Below, in pieces: positions 8,152 through 17,665 of a DNA stretch of 64,000 bases. The position numbers and the translations under genes were made by a program. Below the pieces are notes generated by a model. The model searched no databases and had not been told where the DNA came from. It saw only the letters and a program-made list of their open reading frames with translations. How positions within the stretch are numbered: position 1 is the first letter of the stretch; the number at the start of each line of letters is the position of its first letter. The DNA is from Natronorubrum sulfidifaciens JCM 14089 (GTDB taxonomy: Archaea > Halobacteriota > Halobacteria > Halobacteriales > Natrialbaceae), in contig NZ_AOHX01000037.1 in NCBI RefSeq assembly GCF_000337735.1, forward strand, positions 1 through 64,000, read 5' to 3'.

Positions 8152-9239
8152 GTGGACACCCCCGGCTCGCTGCCACCGGAGCCGCCGGCGTGGTCCTGGG
8201 TCGAGTACTCAGCTCGCTCACCCTCGTTGTGGCCGGTGAGTCGGTCGAACGGGATCGTTCGGTCGTCGACACTGACCCGTGTTCCTGTCTCGTCGGCTCG
8301 AACCACGACGTCCGCCTGCCGTCGCTGGCTCTCCTTGAGGGAACCGGCCTCGAGGACGGCAAGCTGGGACAGGAGGTCGTGACGATGGCGGTCGCCGGCC
8401 CCCGGCGCGTAGTCGCCGCCAGGGACGGCCAACCCAACGCTGACCCGGCGCTCGAGCAGGGCTGTCGTAATGGTTGCGACGGCTGTCGCCAGCTCGTCGG
8501 CCCAGCCGGGTGGACAGTCGGCGGCGATGAGCACGGCACCGACGTCTTCTTCGGCGGCGTACTCCGTCACGACGAGGTCGTCGTCGGGCCGTTTGGCGGT
8601 GGCGTTCCAGTTGACGTCCCGGAGGGTGTCGCCGTGGTGGTACTGCCGTAGGTGTGCAAACGCCGTTCGATCTCGTCCGGTGATCGACTCGGCGAGTGTC
8701 CACAGCGCTTGGCCGGCACCGTCCCGGAGGTCATGAACGCGCGGATAGACGACCACCGACGGCTGCGTCTCGTACTCGAACCGCCGTTCGACGAGTCCGA
8801 GGACATCGGTGACGGTGATCGTGAGTGGGCCGAGTCGGTGCTCGCCGCGTTCGGCGAGTCGAATCTCGTAACTGAACCGTTCGTCGCCCTCGAGGACCGT
8901 CGCCAGGACGGGATCGGTGCCGTCGCTGGCCGTGACTGATCCCCCGCCATCGACCAGCGAGAGCCCGTCACCGACAGTATCACGAACAGTCGCCGAGACG
9001 GTGCTGTTGCTTTCGATGGCAATCTCGACCGACCGCTGCTCGCCGACGCTCCCCTCCGCGATGGGCGTGCGTTTCACCTCGGGCCGGTCGGCTCGAGCGG
9101 TCGTGACCAGCCCGGCAACGAGGACGACCAACAGGGGTGTGACGACGGCGTTCAACGCCCGTGGGCCGTACTGCCATGACAGCCCCATCGAGGCCAGCAC
9201 GACAGCGACGAGACTCCAGCCGCGGATGGTCAGCCGCAT
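8148..9239 (-). CDS. DUF58 domain protein, MoxR partner
   Basis: This protein of 363 residues has two N-terminal membrane helices (about 5-45), a beta-rich ectodomain-like segment, and the DUF58 core. The DUF58 signature RDVNWNATAKRPDDD lies near residue 205, followed by a von Willebrand A-like region with VLIAADCPPGW. DUF58 proteins pair with MoxR AAA ATPases as chaperone-like modules. The gene is two bases from moxR and overlaps the transglutaminase gene, so all three form one operon. Confidence 0.87.
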   Translation of the reverse strand: MRLTIRGWSLVAVVLASMGLSWQYGPRALNAVVTPLLVVLVAGLVTTARADRPEVKRTPIAEGSVGEQRSVEIAIESNSTVSATVRDTVGDGLSLVDGGGSVTASDGTDPVLATVLEGDERFSYEIRLAERGEHRLGPLTITVTDVLGLVERRFEYETQPSVVVYPRVHDLRDGAGQALWTLAESITGRDRTAFAHLRQYHHGDTLRDVNWNATAKRPDDDLVVTEYAAEEDVGAVLIAADCPPGWADELATAVATITTALLERRVSVGLAVPGGDYAPGAGDRHRHDLLSQLAVLEAGSLKESQRRQADVVVRADETGTRVSVDDRTIPFDRLTGHNEGERAEYSTQDHAGGSGGSEPGVST

Positions 9240-9241
9240 CG

Positions 9242-10213
9242 TTACTCGACGGGGACGCGCTCGAGGGCGTTTGCGACGATCGTCTCGCCGTCACGGGTGC
9301 GGTCGGTCGTCCTGATCCGGTGGGGTAACACGACGGGCGCTTCGGTCTGGATGTCGTCAGGAAGCACGTAGTCGCGGCCGTTGACGACGGCTCGAGCCTG
9401 AGCTGCACGCAGGAGGGCGATCGTTCCCCGAGGACTGACGCCGATATGGGCGTGGTCGCGGGTGTCGCCGACCAGCCGCGTGGCGTACTCCCGGACCGGC
9501 GATTCGACGCGGACGGTGGCAACGGTCTCGCGGGCGGCGACGAGCGTCTCGCGGTCGGTCACCGGCTCGAGTGACTCGATCGGATGGTGGCCGACCGTCC
9601 GACCGAGCAGTTCGGCTTCCGCCTCGGGGTCGGGATAGCCGAGTTCGAGTTTCTTCATGAACCGGTCGAGTTCGGCAAAAGGGAGGTCGTACGTTCGGTT
9701 CGGCTCGGTGGCGTTCTGCGTCGCGATGACGGTAAACGGATCGGGCAGGTTGCGGGTCTCGCCGTCGGCCGTCACCTGCCGTTCTTCCATGGCCTCGAGC
9801 AACGCCGACTGGGTTTTCGGCGGCGCACGGTTGATCTCATCGCCCAGTACGATGTTGCCGAAGACGGGGCCGGGCTGGAACTCGAACTCACGCGTCTGCT
9901 TGTTGAAGACGTTGACACCGGTGACATCGGCCGGGAGGAGGTCGGGCGTGAACTGAATCCGGCGAAACGTACAGTCGACGGAGGTCGCGATCGACCGCGC
10001 GAGCATCGTCTTCCCGACGCCGGGGACGTCCTCGAGTAAGACGTGACCGCGCCCGAGAATCGCAGTAACGACGTGTTCGATCGCGTCGTCGTGGCCGACG
10101 ATCACGTCGGCGACGTTCGCCTCGATATCGCCACAGAGGTCAGCGACCGCTGCAACATCGAGTGGCTCCGTCGCGGGCCGACTCTCGGCATGGTGGGTGT
10201 TGGAATCAGTCAT
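9242..10213 (-). CDS. MoxR family AAA ATPase
   Basis: This protein of 323 residues contains the whole MoxR AAA+ module. It has Walker A DVPGVGKT (62-69), Walker B IVLGDEINRAP (about 121-131), sensor 1 in FTVIATQN and the DRFMKKLELGYP segment. MoxR ATPases act as chaperones that activate vWA-domain partners, here presumably the DUF58 protein encoded next. It is the first gene of the three-gene minus-strand operon. Confidence 0.92.
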   Translation of the reverse strand: MTDSNTHHAESRPATEPLDVAAVADLCGDIEANVADVIVGHDDAIEHVVTAILGRGHVLLEDVPGVGKTMLARSIATSVDCTFRRIQFTPDLLPADVTGVNVFNKQTREFEFQPGPVFGNIVLGDEINRAPPKTQSALLEAMEERQVTADGETRNLPDPFTVIATQNATEPNRTYDLPFAELDRFMKKLELGYPDPEAEAELLGRTVGHHPIESLEPVTDRETLVAARETVATVRVESPVREYATRLVGDTRDHAHIGVSPRGTIALLRAAQARAVVNGRDYVLPDDIQTEAPVVLPHRIRTTDRTRDGETIVANALERVPVE

Positions 10214-10360
10214 GGCACGGGCACGGATCGCAGGGGAGGTCCGTCGAACCTCTCATCGGTACGTCAAAAGCGACTCTGAGACATATGTGTTGTGTCGAAC
10301 AGCGTTGCTGTCGCTGTTCGGACAACGATCGGAGAACGATACCACTACACTGTCGCCGTC

Positions 10361-10555
10361 TTACAGGCGTGTGACGTTCGTCGCGCGTGGGCCCTTGTCG
10401 GCCTGTTCGATATCGAACTCGACTTCCTGCCCCTCCTCGAGGTCAGGACCGCCGACGTCTTCCATGTGGAAGAACACGTCGTCGTCCGCGTCGTCAGTTT
10501 CGATGAAGCCATAGCCGCCAGTGTCGTTGAAGAAGTCGACCGTACCTTTCGCCAT
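10361..10555 (-). CDS. cspA: cold shock protein
   Basis: This CspA-type single-stranded nucleic-acid-binding protein has 64 residues. RNP1-like GGYGFIE and RNP2-like DVFFHM are both present, and the residue order is that of a five-stranded OB fold. The acidic surface fits a halophile. An 80-residue in-frame upstream extension is rejected because a strong TATA box (10581-10590) lies 30 bases before the internal ATG at 10555. Confidence 0.95.
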   Translation of the reverse strand: MAKGTVDFFNDTGGYGFIETDDADDDVFFHMEDVGGPDLEEGQEVEFDIEQADKGPRATNVTRL

Positions 10556-10580
10556 TGCATGTGTACAAACCCCTGACTGA

Positions 10581-10590
10581 GATATAAACC
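10581..10590 (-). promoter_or_regulatory. TATA box of cspA
   Basis: GGTTTATATC on the minus strand, 30 bases before the ATG at 10555, is one of the clearest archaeal core promoters in the window. Confidence 0.75.
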
Positions 10591-10643
10591 TTCGGGGGTG
10601 TCTTTCCCGTGAGCAGCCCCCTGTCTGGATCGTCGAAACGCGC

Positions 10644-10874
10644 TTACCAGCGCTTGCAGGCTGGACAGACGAGCTGTCCGTCTGCACGCCAGACGCGCTC
10701 CGTTTCAGCGTCACACTGCTGACAGCGATACGTTCCCCACGCGTACGTCGAGAGCCCGCTGTCGGGACCGTCCCGAGCATCCGCGTCGTCCCCACTCGAG
10801 GTCGATGTTTGCTCGACGGGATCGTCTGACTCCGCGGCTGAACCGAATTCCGAGAGTGTCGCGTCGTCGGTCAC
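10644..10874 (-). CDS. DUF7573-like zinc-ribbon protein
   Basis: This protein of 76 residues starts at a GTG (VTDDATLSEF). It has a disordered acidic half and then a C-terminal zinc ribbon: CQQC and CPAC cysteine pairs flanking ETERVWRADGQLV, ending in KRW. I match it from memory to the haloarchaeal DUF7573 family. The GTG is favoured over the ATG 27 codons upstream because GACTATACG lies about 28 bases before it. A role in translation or transcription is suspected for such ribbons but not shown. Confidence 0.72.
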   Translation of the reverse strand: MTDDATLSEFGSAAESDDPVEQTSTSSGDDADARDGPDSGLSTYAWGTYRCQQCDAETERVWRADGQLVCPACKRW

Positions 10875-11076
10875 GGTGGCGTCTACGAGCGTCGAGCGTA
10901 TAGTCGCTCCGACCGTGTGAGCCGCGTTGGTGGGTGTGCGTGGCGATATCGTCACCGATCATCCCGTCTGCCAGCCCGCATGACACACGGTGCGATCAGT
11001 GTCCGGTCGGGTCCGTTGGTTACTGCGACGACGCTGGACCGGCATCGCCAAGTAGCATCGGTGACAACCCCCGCAC

Positions 11077-11277
11077 ATGGATACCGTCACACCAATGAAC
11101 GTGATCGTGGATAACATCATCGAGATGAACGAGTATTTCGCCGATGTCGCGATGGGTGAGGGGCTTGCGCCGCTGCTCGTCCTGATCGGCACGATTCTCG
11201 TCGCTTTCACCCTCGGTGCCTTCGGGTTGCTCACGCTCGGTGCGATCGGCAGCCTCTTTTCCTCGAGTTCGAGTTAA
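11077..11277 (+). CDS. small single-pass membrane protein
   Basis: This protein of 66 residues has one long hydrophobic helix (about 31-58) and a Ser-rich tail. An alternative ATG at 11095 would remove six residues. It converges on the LLM oxidoreductase gene, and I do not recognise a family. Confidence 0.55.
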   Translation: MDTVTPMNVIVDNIIEMNEYFADVAMGEGLAPLLVLIGTILVAFTLGAFGLLTLGAIGSLFSSSSS

Positions 11278-11297
11278 CTCGACTGTCCAGCGGAGTG

Positions 11298-12317
11298 TTA
11301 TTCTTCTGTGCGCGCTGTCGCCTGTTCCAGCGCCTCGCTCGCGCGGACGACAGCGTCCTCGAGATCCGGCCCCAGCGGCGAGCCGACGACGATCCCATCG
11401 ACGTGCTCGAGTGCCGCCTCGAAGCGGTCGGCGACGGTCTCGGTCGTGCCGGCGATACAGAAGGCGTCGATCATGTCTGCGGTGACGTGGCCGAACGCCT
11501 CGTTCAGGTCGCCCCGTTCTAGGGCCTCGCTGACGTCGCTGGCGGCCTCGCGGTCGATATCGTGGCGTGCCAACACGGGGTCGGCTGCGCCGCCGACGAT
11601 GAACGCCACGGGTGGCCGGGCTGCCTCGCGCGCCTCAGTTTCGTCTGCAGCGACGCTGACGCTTGCGAACGCGAGCGCCTCGAACTCGCCATACTCGTCG
11701 GGTCGGTCCGCAAGTCCCTGCTCGAGTTGGCCGGCCGACCACTCGAGGTCTTTCGGATGGGCGGCGTTGATCAGAACACCATCGGCGTGTTTTGCACTCA
11801 TCCGGAGCATGTGTGGGCCCTGTGCGCCGACGTAGGTCGGAATCTCACAGGACTCGAGGTTGAGCGAGGCGTCGCGAGCGGTGAACGTCCCCTCGTGGGT
11901 GACGGTCTCGCCCGCCCAGAGGTCACGAGCGACGTCGAACGTCTCGAGGACGCGCCGCAGCGGGCTGTCGCGTTCGATGCCGAGGTTGGCAAGCGAAGAG
12001 CGGTCGCCGGCCCCGACGCCGAAGACGGCGCGGCCGTCGCTGATCTCGTCGATCGTCGCCGTCTGCGCGGCCAGTCGGACGGGGTGAGTCTCGTAGGGGT
12101 TCACGATCCCCGGCCCGAGCCGAATCTCGTCCGTGGCGTCGACCATTCGCGAGAGCGTCACGAACGGGTCGCGGTTGAAGTAGTGGCTGCTCGTGAAGGC
12201 GACGTCGTAGCCCTCGGTTTCGGCCAGTGCCGCCAGCTCGGCGATTCGTTCCGGCGGATGTTCCGGCGTCAGTTCGATACCCCAGGTCGGCTCGTCGGTC
12301 GTCGTGTTGTCTGTCAT
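11298..12317 (-). CDS. LLM-class F420-dependent oxidoreductase (TIGR04024-like)
   Basis: This luciferase-like (beta/alpha)8 protein of 339 residues belongs to the 5,10-methylene-H4MPT reductase-like group and uses coenzyme F420. Visible family segments are WGIELTPEHPPERIAELA, TSSHYFNRDPFVTLS, GIVNPYETHPVRLAAQ, the cofactor loop GAGDRSSLANLGIERDSPLR and PTYVGAQGPHMLRM. The ATG at 12317 is 20 bases beyond the cofE stop, so both genes share a transcript. That pairs an F420-using enzyme with an F420-making one. The substrate is unknown. Confidence 0.85.
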   Translation of the reverse strand: MTDNTTTDEPTWGIELTPEHPPERIAELAALAETEGYDVAFTSSHYFNRDPFVTLSRMVDATDEIRLGPGIVNPYETHPVRLAAQTATIDEISDGRAVFGVGAGDRSSLANLGIERDSPLRRVLETFDVARDLWAGETVTHEGTFTARDASLNLESCEIPTYVGAQGPHMLRMSAKHADGVLINAAHPKDLEWSAGQLEQGLADRPDEYGEFEALAFASVSVAADETEAREAARPPVAFIVGGAADPVLARHDIDREAASDVSEALERGDLNEAFGHVTADMIDAFCIAGTTETVADRFEAALEHVDGIVVGSPLGPDLEDAVVRASEALEQATARTEE

Positions 12318-12337
12318 AAGTACAGTCGAAATCGTGC

Positions 12338-13108
12338 TCAGTCGTCGATACTCCACTCCCGCAGCGCCTGTCGAACGAGGTCGTCTTCGACCGATCGGAA
12401 CAGTTCGTCGCTGCCCGCGTGGTCGCCGAACGCCCAGTCGCGGACGACGACCGCGGGCGTCCCGCCGGCACCCTCCCCAGTGACGAGGTTCGCCGCCGAG
12501 GCGAGTTCGTCGACCACGGACTGGACGGTGACGCCGAGTTCGTGGCCGTCACGGTCGAGTTCGCCGCGCCAATCTCGGCTCGCGGGTATCCCCGCCCAAC
12601 CGAGCGCGACGCCGCGCTGGCCGTGGCGGAACGGTCGGCCGCAGGTGTCGGTGACGATCACGGCGACGTCCTCGATCCCGCGGGCCGCGAGTCCCGACCG
12701 AATCCGCTCGGCGCTCTCGGTCGGCTTCTTCGGCAGGAGCAAGATATCGTGGTCCGGCACGTTCGAGCGATCGATGCCCGCGTTGACGCTGATGTGTCCG
12801 AACCGCGTCTCGGTCAGCAGGAAGGGGGCGTCGATCAGTAACTCCATGCTCTCCTCCAAGACCGCCTGTGCGAACCGCGGGTCTTTCTCTTCGCCGGTGA
12901 TCCCCTCGAGTCGGTCGGCAATCTCCCGTGCCCGGCCGCTGACGGGGTACTCCTCGAGATTCGCCATCCGCCCCTCGGCTTTCGAGACGATCGTGCTCGC
13001 CACGGTGAGGACGTCACCAGCCTCGAGATCGGCCCGATCCGCGACGAGGGCTGCGATGTCGTCGCCGGGACGGATCTCGGGCAGATCCGTCACTGGGGTG
13101 AGTTCCAT
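12338..13108 (-). CDS. cofE: coenzyme F420-0:L-glutamate ligase
   Basis: This protein of 256 residues adds L-glutamates to F420-0 with GTP, making F420-1 and then F420-2. Characteristic segments include VASTIVSKAEGRM, HDILLLPKKPTESAERIR, VAVIVTDTCGRPFRHGQRGV and ALGWAGIP. The ATG at 13108 is used; the 49-residue upstream extension has no family character and GCTTTTGGC lies about 30 bases before the ATG. It begins an F420 transcription unit 82 bases downstream of the racemase gene. Confidence 0.92.
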   Translation of the reverse strand: MELTPVTDLPEIRPGDDIAALVADRADLEAGDVLTVASTIVSKAEGRMANLEEYPVSGRAREIADRLEGITGEEKDPRFAQAVLEESMELLIDAPFLLTETRFGHISVNAGIDRSNVPDHDILLLPKKPTESAERIRSGLAARGIEDVAVIVTDTCGRPFRHGQRGVALGWAGIPASRDWRGELDRDGHELGVTVQSVVDELASAANLVTGEGAGGTPAVVVRDWAFGDHAGSDELFRSVEDDLVRQALREWSIDD

Positions 13109-13190
13109 ACTCGATGGGTAGCACAGCGTCGCCAAAAGCGCACCGTCACCGGAGAATGGAGTCACTGTTTCGGGACGGCGTGTGCCGAGC

Positions 13191-13934
13191 TTACGGTTCG
13201 CGGTCGAACAGCACACCCGGCCCGTCGCAGTCGACGCCGGCGACCCCACAGACATCCCACAGCGTCGCCCCGTTGCTCGTGATTACCGGCACCTCGAGCG
13301 TCGCCTCGAGGCCCGAAACGGCGGCGAGCGAACGGTAGTTCGTACAGGAGACGAAGACGGCGTCGACGTCGTCGCCGATGGCCGCGTCTCCGAGGCTCGT
13401 TTCCACCTGTCGGGTCGCGTCCGCTGGTGTCAACGCGCCGATCTCGGTGTTCGCCTCGATTCCACGACCCTCGATCGTCGCCACTTCGAACCCGGCGGCC
13501 TCGAGGAACGCGCGTTCTTTCTCGTCGAGGTCAGCGGTGTACGGCGTCAGCACCGCGATCCGGTCGGCGTCGAGTGCCTCGAGGGCCCGCACGACCGAGC
13601 GAGCCGTCGCGACCGCCGGCACGCCGGCCGCCTCCTGCAGTCGGGTCTCGAGTTCGGCGTCGAACCCCGGCCCGTGGAGCAGGCTGCCGGTGGTACAGGC
13701 GTAGGCGACCGCGTCGACGTCGGCGTGACCCAGCAACTCGGCTGCCCGCGCCGCGTCGTCGCTCATCGCGTCGAGTGCGTCGACGGTCACGGACTCGAGT
13801 GCCATTCGCGCGCCGTGGACGGTGATGTCGTCGGGCAAGGCGTGGCGAAACTCCGGTTCAGCCGTCGTGTTCGAGGAGGGGACAACCAGCCCCAGTCGGC
13901 CGCTCGCGTCGGCGTCGGGGTCCATCGTGGTCAC
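13191..13934 (-). CDS. maleate isomerase / Asp-Glu-hydantoin racemase family protein
   Basis: This protein of 247 residues has the Asp/Glu racemase double-domain fold. The N-terminal catalytic cysteine lies in AVAYACTTGSLLHGPG and the second in AVFVSCTNYRSL, each in the expected Cys-Thr-x-Ser/Tyr context. LGLVVPSSNTTAEPEF is the maleate isomerase/arylmalonate decarboxylase opening. The GTG at 13934 overlaps the hyuB stop by four bases; an ATG at 13925 is an alternative. Its position after hyuAB suggests it racemises or isomerises the substrate or product of the hydantoinase-like enzyme. That is inference. Confidence 0.83.
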   Translation of the reverse strand: MTTMDPDADASGRLGLVVPSSNTTAEPEFRHALPDDITVHGARMALESVTVDALDAMSDDAARAAELLGHADVDAVAYACTTGSLLHGPGFDAELETRLQEAAGVPAVATARSVVRALEALDADRIAVLTPYTADLDEKERAFLEAAGFEVATIEGRGIEANTEIGALTPADATRQVETSLGDAAIGDDVDAVFVSCTNYRSLAAVSGLEATLEVPVITSNGATLWDVCGVAGVDCDGPGVLFDREP

Positions 13935-15583
13935 GCCTCCTCGTCGGACTCGGTTCGCTTGCCGGCAGCGCGGTCGGCCTCGAGCGCGTCGGGGTCGCGC
14001 TCGTCGGGGTCGCCGTGGCCGCCGCCGCCGGGCGTTCGCACCGTCACCGTGGTCCCGGCGTCGACGTCGACAGTGGTCTTCGCCGCGACAGGCTCGCCGT
14101 CGATCAGATTCTCCCCGGTGGCACCGTTCTCGCCGCCGGCGACACCCCGTGGCGCGTGGCGACGGCGTTCGGTCAGCAGCGAGACCGTCGCATCCGTCTC
14201 GACGGTGACGGTGCGCTCGAGGCCGAGGCCGCCGCGGAACTGGCCGCGACCGCCGCTGTCGGCCCGGAACGCGTAGCGATCGATGCGAAGCGGGTACTCG
14301 GTCTCGAGTGACTCGATGGGCGTGTTGAGCGTGTTCGTCATCCCGACCTGCACGCCGTCCATCCCGTCGCGGTCCGCGCGCGCGCCGAAGCCGCCGGCGA
14401 TCGTCTCGTAGTACGTAAAGGAACTATCCCGGCCGCCGATGGTCAGGTTGTTCATCGTCCCCTGACTCTGGGCGGGGACACGCTCGGGCGTGGCCTCGGC
14501 GAGCGCGGTGAAGACGACGTCCGTGACTCGCTGGCTGGTCTCGACGTTGCCGCCGACGACCGCCGCGGGCACCTCCGGGTTCAGCAGTGAGCCCTCGGGT
14601 GCGTGGACGCTCACCGGTTCGTAACAGCCGTGATTCGGCGGAATCTCCGGGTCGGTCACACAGCGCACGACGAAGTAGGTCGCGCTCTTGGCGACCGCCA
14701 GCGGCGCGTTCAGGTTCCCCTCGAGTTGGCCGTCGGTGCCCGTAAAGTCGACGTCGATCGACGCGCCGTCGACGGTCACCGTCACGCGGATTTCGATGTC
14801 GTCGTCGGAGATGCCGTCGCCCTCGAGAACGTCGCTCGCCTGATAGCTGCCGTCGGGCAGGGCGTCGATCTCGTCGGCGATCCGCTCGTGGGAGTAGTCG
14901 ATGACGGCGTCGAAGCCGGCGAGGACGGTCTCACGGCCGTGTTCGTTGAACAGCGCGGCGAGTCGATCCTCAGCGCGTTCGTTGGCCGCGAGCTGGGCGC
15001 GAAGGTCGGCGCGGCGTTCGGTAGCGTTGCGGACGTTCGCAAGAATCAGCGCACGGACGTCTTCGCGGGGTTCGCCGCCGTCGACGAGCCGCGTTGGTGG
15101 GAGTCGAAGCCCCTCCTGATAAATCTCCCGTGCACCCGCGGGCATGCTTCCGGGCGTCATCCCACCGACGTCGGCGTGGTGGGCTCGAGAGACGGCGTAG
15201 CCGACGATTTCGCCCTCGCCGTCGCCGTTGGGCGGCGCAAGCGGCGAGACCATCGTCACGTCAGGGAGGTGTGTCCCACCCCTGAACGGGTCGTTGAGCA
15301 CGAAGACGTCGCCCGGCTTGGGGTCGTACTCGCGGACGGCGTCGACGGACGCAGGCATCGCGCCGAGGTGGACCGGGATGTGTTCGGCCTGAGCGATCAT
15401 TCGCCCCTCGGCGTCGAACAGCGCCGTCGAGCAATCACGGCGTTCCTTGATGTTCGGCGAGTACGCGCCGCGAATCAGGGTCTGGCCCATCTCCTCGGCG
15501 ACGCTCTCGAGTTGGTTGCGCAGGACCTCGAGGGTCACAGGGTCGATACTGTCGGCGGTCTGTTGCGGTTGATTCGTCGTCAT
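13931..15583 (-). CDS. hyuB: HyuB, hydantoinase/5-oxoprolinase B subunit
   Basis: This B subunit of 550 residues is of the N-methylhydantoinase/acetone carboxylase/oxoprolinase superfamily. The opening [63 protein letters not shown] and the C-terminal [10 protein letters not shown] are all diagnostic. With HyuA it performs ATP-dependent opening of a cyclic amide. The histidines of [10 protein letters not shown] and THLPD are probable metal ligands. It overlaps hyuA and the racemase gene by a few bases at each end. Confidence 0.93.
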   Translation of the reverse strand: MTTNQPQQTADSIDPVTLEVLRNQLESVAEEMGQTLIRGAYSPNIKERRDCSTALFDAEGRMIAQAEHIPVHLGAMPASVDAVREYDPKPGDVFVLNDPFRGGTHLPDVTMVSPLAPPNGDGEGEIVGYAVSRAHHADVGGMTPGSMPAGAREIYQEGLRLPPTRLVDGGEPREDVRALILANVRNATERRADLRAQLAANERAEDRLAALFNEHGRETVLAGFDAVIDYSHERIADEIDALPDGSYQASDVLEGDGISDDDIEIRVTVTVDGASIDVDFTGTDGQLEGNLNAPLAVAKSATYFVVRCVTDPEIPPNHGCYEPVSVHAPEGSLLNPEVPAAVVGGNVETSQRVTDVVFTALAEATPERVPAQSQGTMNNLTIGGRDSSFTYYETIAGGFGARADRDGMDGVQVGMTNTLNTPIESLETEYPLRIDRYAFRADSGGRGQFRGGLGLERTVTVETDATVSLLTERRRHAPRGVAGGENGATGENLIDGEPVAAKTTVDVDAGTTVTVRTPGGGGHGDPDERDPDALEADRAAGKRTESDEEA

Positions 15584-17661
15584 CAGTTGTCCACCCCCTC
15601 TCGAGTCAGCACGAGGGTTCCATCCGCTTCGATCTCGCCCGCCCAGGTCGGCGGGACGACGGTCGTACTTTCGGCCTGTTCGAGAACCGCTGGCCCGGAA
15701 ATCGTCGTGCCCGCCTCGAGGCGGTCGCGCGCGTAGACGGTCGCCGTTCGTGGCTCGGTGCCGATCCCGGGGAAGTGCGCCTCTCGGGTGCCGACGAGCG
15801 CGTCGCCCGCGCCGTCGTGGCGAACGACGGGGTCGGTGCCGGGAACGGTCGCCGTCGCCCGGAGGTTGACGATCTCGATCGATTCCGCCATCGCGTAGCC
15901 GTAGGCCTGTTTGTGGGCCTCGTGGAACCGCGTCGCGACCGCCTCAGGGTCGAACGACTCGTCGACGGGGACGGTCAACTCGAAGCTCTGACCCGCATAC
16001 CGACAGTCGGCCGCACGTTCGACGCGTGCCGCTTCGCGGTCGGAGGCGTCCGCGAGCACGTCCCCGACGAGGTCGTCGTAGACGTCCTCGAGTCGGCTCT
16101 TTTTCGCGTCCTTGAGCCCGACGCCCACCGTCCGCACGGCGTCGTAGCTCTCGTCAGCCGCCAGTAGGCCGAACGCCGAGAGCACCCCACCCGGTCGCGG
16201 GACGACGACGCGGTCGACCTCGAGCGAGTCGGCGAGCGCCGTCGCATGCATCGGGCCCGCGCCGCCGAAGGCGACGAGTGCGAACTCGCGGGGGTCGTGG
16301 CCGCGTTCGACCGTCACCGACCGGATCGTCCGGGTCATCGTCGCGTTGGCCACGCGGTAGACGCCCCGAGCCGCCTCGAGCGCGCTCTCGAGGCCGGCTT
16401 CCTCGGCCAGTCGCTCGAGGGCGTCGTGGGCTGCCTCGACGTCTAAGGTCATCTCGCCGCCGAGTGCGGTCTCGGGGCCGATGTAGCCCAGGACGACGTT
16501 GGCGTCCGTGACGGTTGGTTCGGTTCCGCCGCGGCCGTAGCAGGCGGGGCCGGGGTCGGCACCCGATGACCGTGGACCGACGCGAAGCGCGCCGCCGGCG
16601 TCGACCCACGCAATCGACCCGCCGCCCGCACCGACGGTGTTAACGTCGACCATCGGCGTCCGGATCGGGAGGCCGGCGATCTCGGCGTCGGTGGTCCGGG
16701 CCGCCTGTCCGTCCCGAACGAGGCTCACGTCGCTCGAGGTGCCGCCCATGTCGAAGGTGACGAGCCCTTCGGTGTCGTCGTCGTCGACGGTCGCTGCAGC
16801 GCCCACGACACCCGCAGCGGGGCCGGACATCGTCGTCGTGACGGCGTGTTCACGCACCGTCTCGGGGTCGGCGATCCCACCGTTTGCTTGCATGATCTGT
16901 GGTGCCGGCACCCCGGCGTCTTCGGCTTCCTCGACCAGTCGACCCACATAGGTGTCGATCGCGGGCCGGACGTAGGCGTCGACGGCCGTCGTCGACGTGC
17001 GCTCGAACTCACGGAACTCCGCGAGCACTTCGTTCGAAGCCGAGACGGGGACCTCGAGTTCCTCGCGCAGCGTCTCCGCGACGATGCGTTCGTTCTCGGG
17101 GTCGGCGTAGGCATGGAGCAGACAGATCGCGACCGCCTCGACGTCGCGCTCGCGCAGCGTCGCCGCGAGGTCACGAACGTCGTCGGGGTCGACCGGGGTC
17201 TCGACGCCCGCTGGCGTCGTCCGCTCGTTGAGCTCGAAGCGTCGTTCGCGTGGGACGACGGGTTCGGGTTTCTCAGCCTCGAGGTCGTAGAGATCAGGCC
17301 GATCCTGACGGCCGATCTCGAGCACGTCCCGGAACCCTTCGGTCGTCACGAGGGCAGTCTTCGCGCCGCCGCGTTCGAGGAGGGCGTTGACCGAGACGGT
17401 CATCGCGTGGGCGAACTCGTCGATCTCGCTTGGGTCGATGTTCGCGCGTTCGCAGGCTTTGTACAGGCCCTCGAGGACGCCCAGATGCTGGGGGTCGGTC
17501 GAGGGGACCTTCGCGGTGACGAGTCGGTCGTCGACCGAGAGCGCGACGTCGGTGAACGTCCCGCCAACGTCGACGCCGATTCGCGTGGCCTCGTCGCTGG
17601 TCGTTGCGGTGCTGTCGTTCGATACGTCCGTCGCCGTGTCGTGTGTCTCTGAATCTGCCAT
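15583..17661 (-). CDS. hyuA: HyuA, hydantoinase/5-oxoprolinase A subunit
   Basis: This A subunit of 692 residues has an actin-like ATPase fold. The first phosphate loop reads GVDVGGTFTDVAL (29-41). NALLERGGAKTALVTTEGF, then DVLEIGRQDRPDLYDL, are typical of the family, as are TTTMSGPAAGVVGAA, FDMGGTSSDVSLV and the late FGGAGPMHATALA. ATP activates the carbonyl and HyuB completes hydrolysis. The first 25 residues are a Thr/Asp-rich tail without family character. Its start is four bases beyond the transporter stop. Whether the substrate is hydantoin, 5-oxoproline or another lactam is not decidable. Confidence 0.93.
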   Translation of the reverse strand: MADSETHDTATDVSNDSTATTSDEATRIGVDVGGTFTDVALSVDDRLVTAKVPSTDPQHLGVLEGLYKACERANIDPSEIDEFAHAMTVSVNALLERGGAKTALVTTEGFRDVLEIGRQDRPDLYDLEAEKPEPVVPRERRFELNERTTPAGVETPVDPDDVRDLAATLRERDVEAVAICLLHAYADPENERIVAETLREELEVPVSASNEVLAEFREFERTSTTAVDAYVRPAIDTYVGRLVEEAEDAGVPAPQIMQANGGIADPETVREHAVTTTMSGPAAGVVGAAATVDDDDTEGLVTFDMGGTSSDVSLVRDGQAARTTDAEIAGLPIRTPMVDVNTVGAGGGSIAWVDAGGALRVGPRSSGADPGPACYGRGGTEPTVTDANVVLGYIGPETALGGEMTLDVEAAHDALERLAEEAGLESALEAARGVYRVANATMTRTIRSVTVERGHDPREFALVAFGGAGPMHATALADSLEVDRVVVPRPGGVLSAFGLLAADESYDAVRTVGVGLKDAKKSRLEDVYDDLVGDVLADASDREAARVERAADCRYAGQSFELTVPVDESFDPEAVATRFHEAHKQAYGYAMAESIEIVNLRATATVPGTDPVVRHDGAGDALVGTREAHFPGIGTEPRTATVYARDRLEAGTTISGPAVLEQAESTTVVPPTWAGEIEADGTLVLTREGVDN

Positions 17662-17665
17662 GTCC

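Noticed and set aside
11562-13121. 519-residue plus-strand open frame
   Set aside because: It lies opposite the LLM oxidoreductase and cofE genes, both of which have clear motifs; no protein features of its own.
14603-15736. 377-residue plus-strand open frame
   Set aside because: It is the shadow of hyuB and the end of hyuA; no start signal or family motif.
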